This document shows, piece by piece, positions 1 to 5,296 of a stretch of DNA of 6,897 bases (position 1 is its first letter; each line of letters begins with the position of its first letter). Origin of the DNA: an uncultured Clostridium sp. Its GTDB lineage: Bacteria; Bacillota; Clostridia; Lachnospirales; Lachnospiraceae. The translations under genes and the position numbers were made by a program. The notes under the pieces were generated by a model. That model was not told the DNA's origin. It worked only from the letters and a program-made list of their open reading frames with translations, and did no database searches. The DNA lies in the NCBI GenBank assembly GCA_958442925.1, contig CAUCIO010000119.1, positions 1 to 6,897 on the forward strand. Direction: 5' to 3'.

Positions 1-1427
1 TCACTGCCCTGAAGTGATACAGTTTCCTCTGTTTCTTGATGAGCAGCTGTTTCTCTTTTTGCAATCCCCCGCTCTGCAATCTCCAGAACCGCCTGAACAG
101 CTTCTTCATCTGAAATTTCCATCTCTTTTAAAACCTCATACTCTGTAGGGGTATTTCCAGTCACAAAAAGCTGTCCTTCACTGCCCCGCTCTGTTCCTAT
201 CTCTGTGCGGTCCTGAGTCAGATTCCCATACAGCAGGTAACTGCTTACGCCAACTGATTCTATCTCCTCCTGTTCTGGAAGATAGCTGTCATATCCCGCC
301 AAGTCGAAGAAAAACAGACAGAAAATACTCAGAGCAGCCGCAGTTCCAGCTGCCGTTCCCTTCCAGCCCGAAAAAGCCCGTCTTACATCAAAATGATAAA
401 TAATCTCTATCACGCACGCCGTAACAAGAGCGCCGCAGAGCAGTCCAAACAGCCCCCAGGCAAAACTTCTTCTCATTTCATAGAAAAATAAGCTGAATCC
501 CAACGCACATGGAACAGTAAGAATCACTTTGAACAGAGGCTGGCTGAGAGGAAAGGCCATGGCTCTTCCAGCTGCCTCTGACGGCCTTTTTCTATATAAC
601 AGCATAGCCGCCGCTCCCACAGCAGCTCCGACTGCCAGAGCCGCCAGCGCTTTAACTTCTGCATTTGCTCCCGCTGTCCAGTAAAAGAAAACAGGGGATG
701 TATTAGGAATAGACAGCCAGCTTAAAATTCCTTCTGCCTGGTAAAAGGAAGTAAAATATACCTGGCAGTATGTCTGAATCACAAAAACTGTCAGTGGTCC
801 CCAAAAGAAAAACACAAAAATCCCCAGAATACTGACAACTATATTTCCTGTCAGAACAGCTGCCGCCGAAGCAGTACTGTAAGAGAGAATGAAAAAGGCA
901 ATTCCCTGCAAAGCCCCGGAAATTAAAGTCCCCCAGTCTACCGAATAGGGCATGACTTTCATCTGAATCAACAGACCGGCCGCTAAGAGTCCTGCAGCAT
1001 ACGGTATCACAATATACAGAATTCCGCCTGCATAGGCAACTGCAAACAGAATCTCTCTTTTAACGGGAAGGCTATGATAAAAATCTGTTTTTCTTCTGGA
1101 GTGGAGAAAGGAAAACTCTGCCATGCCTCCTATGGCTGCAGCAATCGGAATCATCCACAAAAGCAGCGGGCCTGTAGGTGACACCCAGTCCTGAAATTCC
1201 TCTATCAGCTCCTGGCTGGCCATATTTCTGCACATCTCCACAGTCAGCAGTCCAGCCGAACGATCCGCCTGCGCCGCCAGCTGTTCCATATCCAGAAAGG
1301 CGCCTGCCATCAAAGCCGCTGCCACAGGAAATGCAAAGAAGGAAACCAGGCATGCCAGGGCAATCAGCCAAATTCTCTGCTTTGTCTGCTCTCTCAGAAG
1401 TTTAAAAAATAAGTTTTTTGATGTCAT
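1..1427 (-). CDS. ABC-2-type transporter permease with C-terminal extracytoplasmic or soluble domain (partial, 3' end outside window)
   Basis: This is an open frame of 475 codons from ATG at 1427 with no stop before the left edge, so the C-terminus is missing. The protein is strongly hydrophobic. I count about nine likely membrane segments, at roughly residues 17-43, 86-104, 126-155, 168-192, 195-218, 256-277, 298-316, 320-344 and 357-376. From about residue 377 it becomes hydrophilic and acidic, the start of a non-membrane domain. A short loop around 106-127 (FLHSRRKTDFYHSLPVKRE) resembles the cytoplasmic loop of permeases paired with YtrB-like ATPases. The layout resembles Firmicutes permeases with a DUF6449-type C-terminal region, an assignment from memory and tentative. 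GGAGG at 1437-1441 lies 9 nt before the ATG. The start overlaps the end of the ATPase gene by 26 bp, so translation is probably coupled and the two proteins form one transporter. The substrate is unknown; export or cell-envelope stress defence is only suggested by related YtrA-type operons. Confidence 0.85.
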   Translation of the reverse strand, partial: MTSKNLFFKLLREQTKQRIWLIALACLVSFFAFPVAAALMAGAFLDMEQLAAQADRSAGLLTVEMCRNMASQELIEEFQDWVSPTGPLLLWMIPIAAAIGGMAEFSFLHSRRKTDFYHSLPVKREILFAVAYAGGILYIVIPYAAGLLAAGLLIQMKVMPYSVDWGTLISGALQGIAFFILSYSTASAAAVLTGNIVVSILGIFVFFFWGPLTVFVIQTYCQVYFTSFYQAEGILSWLSIPNTSPVFFYWTAGANAEVKALAALAVGAAVGAAAMLLYRKRPSEAAGRAMAFPLSQPLFKVILTVPCALGFSLFFYEMRRSFAWGLFGLLCGALVTACVIEIIYHFDVRRAFSGWKGTAAGTAAALSIFCLFFFDLAGYDSYLPEQEEIESVGVSSYLLYGNLTQDRTEIGTERGSEGQLFVTGNTPTEYEVLKEMEISDEEAVQAVLEIAERGIAKRETAAHQETEETVSLQGS

Positions 1428-2301
1428 AACCGGCCACCTCCGTTTCACTGATAAAAATTTCCTCTAACGTAAGAGGAAGCATTTCGAAAAATACAGGCCG
1501 CTGAAGCTGCATCTGCCGTTCTATCTCCTCTCTCCTGCCTCTCACGGTTAAAGTAAGGAGACTTCCCCTTTTCTCTGTTCTGATGATCTCCAGGCCGCCT
1601 ATCTCTTCCGCTTCCATCCCAGGACGCAAAACGCACTGAATCTTGTGAATATTCATTTTCATATCATCCAGATCTTTCGACAGAAGAATTCCTCCTTTGT
1701 GCAGAATTCCCACATGATCGCAGATATCCTCCAGCTCTCTCAGGTTATGAGAGGCAATGACCGGTGTCAGTTTTCTTGTCTCCATGTCATTTGCAAACAG
1801 CCTCTTTACCGCCTGACGCATAACCGGATCCAGACCGTCGAAGGTTTCATCGCAAAATAAATATTCTGTCCCGGCACAGATACCAAGGAGAACAGAAAGC
1901 TGTTTTTTCATTCCTTTCGAAAAAGTAGATATTTTTCTTTTCCTGTCCAGCCCAAAACTGTCCAAAAGCTCATAAAAGCGCTTTTTGTCAAAAGCAGGAT
2001 AAACAGAACTGTAAAACACTGACATCTCCTCCGGAGTTGAATTCCCCAGAAAATGCTGCTCGTCTGAAATATAGAAAAATCGGGCTTTCGTCTTCGGATT
2101 TTCAAAAATCCGTTCTCCGTCAAGCGTGATGCTTCCTTCATCCGGCTTTAAAATTCCTGCCGCCATTCTGAGAAAGGTACTCTTTCCGGCTCCATTCGTG
2201 CCAATCAGCCCAAATACCGTTCCCTCTTTTATTTCTGCATTGATATGATCTACCGCTGCAATTTTTCCGTAGTATTTCGTCAGATTTACCGCCTCAATCA
2301 T
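1402..2301 (-). CDS. ABC transporter ATP-binding protein, YtrB-like (GntR-operon type)
   Basis: This 299-aa cytoplasmic ATPase is predicted to power the permease encoded next to it. Walker A is GTNGAGKST at residues 34-42 with Lys40. The signature position reads FSKGM (127-131) instead of LSGGQ. Walker B and the D-loop read YLFCDETFDGLD (147-158) with Asp151 and catalytic Glu152, and the switch His is His185. The position usually held by the Q-loop Gln appears to be Asp80 (YISDEQ). About 90 residues after the nucleotide-binding domain form an accessory C-terminal region. I chose ATG 2301 (MIEAVNLTKYYGK), the normal beginning of the family, preceded by AAGGAGGGG at 2308-2316. An upstream in-frame ATG at 2346 adds 15 basic residues unlike the family and lies inside the regulator gene. 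The start overlaps the regulator stop by 8 bp (ATGATTGA) and the end overlaps the permease start by 26 bp, so the three genes are co-translated. The transported substrate cannot be told from the sequence. Confidence 0.93.
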   Translation of the reverse strand: MIEAVNLTKYYGKIAAVDHINAEIKEGTVFGLIGTNGAGKSTFLRMAAGILKPDEGSITLDGERIFENPKTKARFFYISDEQHFLGNSTPEEMSVFYSSVYPAFDKKRFYELLDSFGLDRKRKISTFSKGMKKQLSVLLGICAGTEYLFCDETFDGLDPVMRQAVKRLFANDMETRKLTPVIASHNLRELEDICDHVGILHKGGILLSKDLDDMKMNIHKIQCVLRPGMEAEEIGGLEIIRTEKRGSLLTLTVRGRREEIERQMQLQRPVFFEMLPLTLEEIFISETEVAGYDIKKLIF

Positions 2302-2698
2302 GCTGCTCCCCTCCTTCTTGCATCTCCGGCTTTTTCTTTTTCCCATACGTCTGAATCACTGTTTCCTGAACTTCCAGCATTGTAATGCCCACTGCCTCTG
2401 CTCTCTCCACCAGAGCCTCCAGGCTCTTCAGAACTTCCTGACGGTTTTTCTCTCTGATTCGATGGTTTTCTGCCACATAGCTTCCTTTTCCCTTTACAGA
2501 ATAGATATAGCCCTGCCGTTCCAGTTCCACATAAGCCCTCTGAATGGTATTGGGATTAATCGCCAGATCCGTTGCCAGACTTCTCACTGAGGGAAGCTGG
2601 CTGTCCTGGGGAAGTATGCCTCTTATCATCAGATCCGCCATTTTTTCCACCACCTGTTCATAAATGGGGCGGCGGTCTCTGTAATCAATCAGAATCAT
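2294..2698 (-). CDS. GntR-family transcriptional regulator, YtrA subfamily
   Basis: This 134-aa DNA-binding protein probably represses its own operon. Residues 11-77 form the GntR winged helix-turn-helix, with the typical stretches PIYEQVVEKM, LPSVRSLA (35-42) and NPNTIQRAYVELERQG (48-63), then a wing ending KGKGSYV (69-75). The remaining ~55 residues are a short helical tail (to about 118) and a charged end. This is the size expected for the YtrA subfamily, which lacks a large ligand-binding domain. AAAGGAGG at 2703-2710 precedes ATG 2698 with a rather short spacer of 4 nt from the GGAGG core. It is the first gene of a regulator-ATPase-permease operon, and its stop overlaps the ATPase start. 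A promoter and a matching inverted repeat lie directly upstream. In Bacillus subtilis the related YtrA controls an ABC transporter that responds to cell-wall-active antibiotics; whether this one senses the same signal is unknown. Confidence 0.93.
   Translation of the reverse strand: MILIDYRDRRPIYEQVVEKMADLMIRGILPQDSQLPSVRSLATDLAINPNTIQRAYVELERQGYIYSVKGKGSYVAENHRIREKNRQEVLKSLEALVERAEAVGITMLEVQETVIQTYGKKKKPEMQEGGEQHD
2308..2316 (-). promoter_or_regulatory. Ribosome binding site fixing the ABC ATPase start
   Basis: AAGGAGGGG on the minus strand, with its GGAGG core 8 nt before ATG 2301. It selects the shorter start over the in-frame ATG at 2346. It lies within the last codons of the GntR gene, consistent with translational coupling. 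Confidence 0.85.
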
Positions 2699-2734
2699 AC
2701 GTCCTCCTTTCTGCTGCCTTCCGCTGTGTATTAT

Positions 2735-2757
2735 CTGTACTAATTGTCTTAATACAG
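2735..2757. promoter_or_regulatory. Inverted repeat, probable operator for the YtrA-type repressor
   Basis: Left arm CTGTACTAA (2735-2743), spacer TTGTC, right arm TTAATACAG (2749-2757). The 9-bp arms are complementary except at one position. The repeat starts 4 bp downstream of the -10 hexamer and covers the predicted transcription start, the classic site for a repressor. The symmetric TACTAA/TTARTA core suits a dimeric winged-helix GntR protein. That the neighbouring regulator binds it is inferred from position and symmetry. Confidence 0.72.
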
Positions 2758-2761
2758 TTGA

Positions 2762-2790
2762 ATCATATCATACGATATCGCAGCCGTCAA
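2762..2790 (-). promoter_or_regulatory. Sigma-A-type promoter of the GntR-ABC operon
   Basis: On the minus strand, -35 TTGACG (2785-2790) is separated by exactly 17 bp from -10 TATGAT (2762-2767). Each hexamer differs from the consensus at one position. The start point is expected near 2755, which gives a leader of about 55 nt before ATG 2698. Confidence 0.8.
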
Positions 2791-2825
2791 CCTCACTGAT
2801 GGAATGTAAGAAATCTGTAAGTTTC

Positions 2826-3587
2826 TTAAAATTCTGTCATATAAGAACGAAAACGCAGGGGGAGATGGCTGTTCTGACAGGCTCTGTTTTCTCTTTCCTC
2901 AATAGAAACAGCACTGTGAAAAATCCTCCACAGTTTCTCATACTCTCCTTCCTCCTTCTGTCCCGAAAGATAATCCTGCCACCTTGCCGGAAGTTCTGAC
3001 ATAAGGATGAAACCATACCCCGGCTCATGAATCGCCGCGCTCCCTCTCTTTTTGTCAAAAATAATCCAGCGCTCCCCTGACATTCTCTCTGCAAAATGAT
3101 CTGCTACAAGGCCGAGAACATTGTGTTCCGGCCCCATCACTGCCGCCAACTGCCCCATCGGCAGCTCCGAAAAGCGCAGAAATCCCGTCAAAAGATGAGC
3201 TTCATTGGCAACCTGCCGATTCATAAAGAACACCTCATATATATCAGGATCTTTCAGCATCTTTACTGCCCTGGAGCCAAATCGGAATCCCTTAATCAGA
3301 AAACGGAAAATCTTATCTGCCCTGCCTTTCTCCCGGCTCAGAGACGCCCTGTAAATCCAGGCATAGGCCTCCTGCGAAATCTTTCTTTTTACAGCATCAG
3401 CTGTCTTTTTTACCTTCCAGGGAGCTTCTTTCGTCTCCCTGTACTGTACAAACATCTGCATCGTCTGATTCTGCTGCTCTTTTCTGGTCTCAAGTCTCAC
3501 ATCCTCGTGTCCCAGACCGCTCATCCAGGCATCGTACACTCCGCAGAGAATACTGTCAAATTCATCTCCGCACACAAAAATTGTCAT
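2826..3587 (-). CDS. DUF4130/TIGR03915-type protein, partner of the radical SAM DNA repair/modification protein
   Basis: This 253-aa soluble protein has no signal peptide or membrane segment. I recognise it as the family that always accompanies TIGR03916-type radical SAM proteins. In other bacteria the same domain is often fused to a uracil-DNA-glycosylase-like domain, so a DNA repair or modification role is predicted, but no reaction is established to my knowledge. The N-terminus (MTIFVCGDEFDSILCGVYDAW) is the usual opening. The DUF4130 region spans about 85-253. It contains GPEHNVLGLVADHF (152-165), WIIFDKKRG (174-182) and a closing part with SIEERENRACQ (228-238) and PLRFRSYMTEF (243-253), which fits a complete C-terminus. 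No UDG domain is fused here. AAGGAG at 3595-3600 sits 7 nt before ATG 3587. Only 19 bp separate it from the radical SAM gene upstream, so the two form one transcript under the same LexA-like control. The active site cannot be named from the sequence. Confidence 0.87.
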   Translation of the reverse strand: MTIFVCGDEFDSILCGVYDAWMSGLGHEDVRLETRKEQQNQTMQMFVQYRETKEAPWKVKKTADAVKRKISQEAYAWIYRASLSREKGRADKIFRFLIKGFRFGSRAVKMLKDPDIYEVFFMNRQVANEAHLLTGFLRFSELPMGQLAAVMGPEHNVLGLVADHFAERMSGERWIIFDKKRGSAAIHEPGYGFILMSELPARWQDYLSGQKEEGEYEKLWRIFHSAVSIEERENRACQNSHLPLRFRSYMTEF

Positions 3588-3606
3588 CTGTCCTCTCCTT
3601 ATCTTC

Positions 3607-5115
3607 TTACATCTGCCCTGTTAAAAGTGCCGCTTTTTCTTCAGCCAGCGGTACCTCCTGCATATGAAAATCGTCAAACAGAGACAGCTGGCGGTATACA
3701 TCTCTTTGCTCCAGTCCCAAAATTTTCTTTCTCTCCTCCCCCACGATACATCCTGTAATAAAATCTTTGTCCATGGAAATCGGATACATCATCCGCCCGG
3801 AACAAGTAATAAAATAGACCGCCCGTTTCATGACAACTCCCATTTTCTTTAAATCTTCAAACCGAAGAATCGCTTCTTTCCTGGCTTCCACAATTCTGAC
3901 TGCTGATTTCACTCCGATTCCCGGCACTCTCAAAAGCTCACTGTAAGAAGCCCTGTTAATCTCTACCGGAAAACGCCCCAGGTTTCTCACCGCCCAGTCA
4001 CACTTCGGATCTAAAAGCACATTGAAATTCGGCTGTTCCTCCGATAACAGCTCCGCAGCCTGAAAACCATAGTAGCGCATCAGCCAGTCTGCCTGATACA
4101 GTCTGTGTTCCCTTAAAAGAGGCGGACCGCCAGGCAGGGTCGGAAGACTGCTGTCATCATTGACAGGGACAAAAGCCGAATAAAAAACTCTTTTCAATCC
4201 AAAATTCTGATACAAAGCCTCGGCTACAGACACCATTTGAAAATCGCTTTCCGGAGTAGCTCCCACTATAATCTGAGTACTCTGACCTCCTGGAACAAAC
4301 GCCGGTCTGCCTGATATACTCCTTCCCAGCCCGTAATTTCCATAGGAAGATTTTCCCGGAATCACCCTGAGATTCTTTTGGTTTTCCTTCCTGCTCTGCT
4401 CCCCAAAATCAGGCAGACTGCCGGAAAAACTGCGGCCCGAATCAGAGAGGATAGAATCTTCCAGTCCCTTTTTTTCTAAAAGTCCTTCCTGGGCAATCTG
4501 CTTTACAATCCCTCTCTGAATCTGGCGCATAGGAGTCAGAATCTTCTCCCGCGTCTTTCCTGGAGCCAGCTTTTTCAGGCCTTCTGCAGTAGGAAGCTCT
4601 AAATTCACGCTCATACGATCGGCAAAAAAACCAGCCGTCTCTACCAGCTCCGGAGAGGCCCCCGGAATCGCTTTTAAATGGATATAGCCCTGAAATTTAT
4701 GCTCCAGACGGAGACTTTTAGCCACCGCCAGCATCTGCTCCATCGTGTGATCCGGGGAATTCTGAATGCCTGAGCTTAAAAATAGTCCCTCAATATAATT
4801 TCGCCTGTAAAACTCCATCGTCAGCCTGCACACCTCCTCCGGTGTAAAGGCGGTGCGCAGTGTATCGTTGGAGCGCCGGTTTATACAATACTTGCAGTCA
4901 TAGACACACTCATTGGTAAGCAGAATTTTCAGCAGGGAAATACACCTGCCGTCCGCCGAAAAGCTGTGACAAATTCCCGCCTCATGAGTACTTCCCATCT
5001 GTCCATGCTTTCCCTTTCTGCTAACTCCGCTGGACGTGCAGGCTGCGTCATATTTCGCTGCATCTGAAAGAATTTTCAGTTTTTCCTGTATTTCAAGATT
5101 TTCCTGTATCAGCAT
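3607..5115 (-). CDS. Putative DNA modification/repair radical SAM protein (TIGR03916-type) with helix-hairpin-helix and clamp-binding-like motif
   Basis: This 502-aa cytoplasmic protein is predicted to hold a [4Fe-4S] cluster and cleave S-adenosylmethionine. The cluster motif is CVYDCKYC (Cys70, 74, 77), preceded by GICHSFSADGRCISLLKILLTN with Cys49 and Cys58. The radical SAM barrel covers about 60-320. A helix-hairpin-helix DNA-binding element lies at 390-413 (LLRVPGIGVKSAVRIV). QLSLF at 476-480 matches the bacterial DnaN-clamp-binding consensus. Residues about 212-270 are a polar Ser/Gly-rich stretch, unlike the flanking conserved sequence. Roughly 400 residues is usual for the family, so this insert explains most of the extra length. 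I chose ATG 5115 because GGGGGAGG at 5124-5131 precedes it. Upstream in-frame ATGs (5163, 5145, 5133) lie in the promoter, the LexA-like box or before the ribosome site. It is co-transcribed with the DUF4130 gene 19 bp downstream. The substrate and chemistry are unknown; a role on damaged or modified DNA is inferred from family pairing, HhH and the SOS-like box. Confidence 0.92.
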   Translation of the reverse strand: MLIQENLEIQEKLKILSDAAKYDAACTSSGVSRKGKHGQMGSTHEAGICHSFSADGRCISLLKILLTNECVYDCKYCINRRSNDTLRTAFTPEEVCRLTMEFYRRNYIEGLFLSSGIQNSPDHTMEQMLAVAKSLRLEHKFQGYIHLKAIPGASPELVETAGFFADRMSVNLELPTAEGLKKLAPGKTREKILTPMRQIQRGIVKQIAQEGLLEKKGLEDSILSDSGRSFSGSLPDFGEQSRKENQKNLRVIPGKSSYGNYGLGRSISGRPAFVPGGQSTQIIVGATPESDFQMVSVAEALYQNFGLKRVFYSAFVPVNDDSSLPTLPGGPPLLREHRLYQADWLMRYYGFQAAELLSEEQPNFNVLLDPKCDWAVRNLGRFPVEINRASYSELLRVPGIGVKSAVRIVEARKEAILRFEDLKKMGVVMKRAVYFITCSGRMMYPISMDKDFITGCIVGEERKKILGLEQRDVYRQLSLFDDFHMQEVPLAEEKAALLTGQM

Positions 5116-5123
5116 TCGTATTT

Positions 5124-5131
5124 CCTCCCCC
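5124..5131 (-). promoter_or_regulatory. Ribosome binding site fixing the radical SAM start
   Basis: GGGGGAGG on the minus strand, with GGAGG (5124-5128) 8 nt before ATG 5115. It is the only strong ribosome site near the N-terminus. It decides for the 502-aa product over the 518-aa one, whose ATG at 5163 would lie upstream of the predicted transcription start. Confidence 0.88.
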
Positions 5132-5138
5132 ATTATAT

Positions 5139-5152
5139 AGAACATTTGTTCT
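5139..5152. promoter_or_regulatory. LexA/SOS-box-like palindrome over the predicted start of the radical SAM operon
   Basis: The minus strand reads AGAACAAATGTTCT, a perfect inverted repeat of AGAACA/TGTTCT around AA. It fits the Gram-positive LexA (DinR) core GAAC-RNRY-GTTC at every position. Only the outermost C/G pair of the Bacillus consensus is replaced by A/T. It begins 2 bp after the -10 hexamer and covers the expected transcription start, so LexA binding would block initiation. DNA-damage induction of both downstream genes is the inference. Confidence 0.72.
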
Positions 5153-5153
5153 G

Positions 5154-5182
5154 ATTTTATCACAGTTCCAACAGGTTCGCAA
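5154..5182 (-). promoter_or_regulatory. Promoter of the radical SAM-DUF4130 operon
   Basis: On the minus strand, -35 TTGCGA (5177-5182) and -10 TAAAAT (5154-5159) are separated by 17 bp, with an extended -10 TG dinucleotide (TGATAAAAT). The start point is expected near 5147, giving a leader of about 32 nt to ATG 5115. Confidence 0.7.
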
Positions 5183-5222
5183 GTTTTTTCAAATATATGT
5201 TCTGCTTCTCCCTATGGAAGTC

Positions 5223-5269
5223 AAAAAAACAGGCATCCTCCAGCTATACTGCTGAAAAATGCCTGTTTT
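5223..5269 (-). terminator. Rho-independent terminator of galE
   Basis: On the minus strand an 11-bp perfect stem pairs AAAACAGGCAT (5259-5269) with ATGCCTGTTTT (5226-5236). A 22-nt apical region contains its own small CAGC/GCTG hairpin (5241-5254). A run of seven T (5229-5223) overlaps the end of the stem. It lies about 28 nt after the galE stop. On the plus strand the stem is followed by only four T, so it acts mainly on leftward transcription. It separates galE from the radical SAM operon. Confidence 0.9.
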
Positions 5270-5296
5270 GGGGCTATCATTCAAAGTTTTCTCAAA

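Noticed and set aside
1072..1371. Minus-strand open frame of 99 codons
   Set aside because: It is a shifted reading of the permease gene, whose real frame stays open from 1427 to the edge with clear membrane segments.
2302..2346. Upstream start (ATG 2346) of the ABC ATPase
   Set aside because: The added residues are lysine/arginine-rich, come from the regulator gene read in another frame, and skip the strong ribosome site before ATG 2301.
2773..2780. CGATATCG palindrome between the -35 and -10 of the GntR promoter as an operator
   Set aside because: It is only 8 bp with no longer symmetry; the 23-bp repeat downstream of the -10 is a better candidate.
3096..3758. Plus-strand open frame of 220 codons opposite the DUF4130 gene and the end of the radical SAM gene
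   Set aside because: It is antisense to two conserved genes, has no family resemblance, and its composition is what a reverse-strand shadow gives.
5116..5163. N-terminal extension of 16 residues for the radical SAM gene from ATG 5163
   Set aside because: The codons cover the -10 hexamer, the LexA-like box and the ribosome site, no GGAGG-type ribosome site precedes this ATG, and the family normally starts close to ATG 5115.
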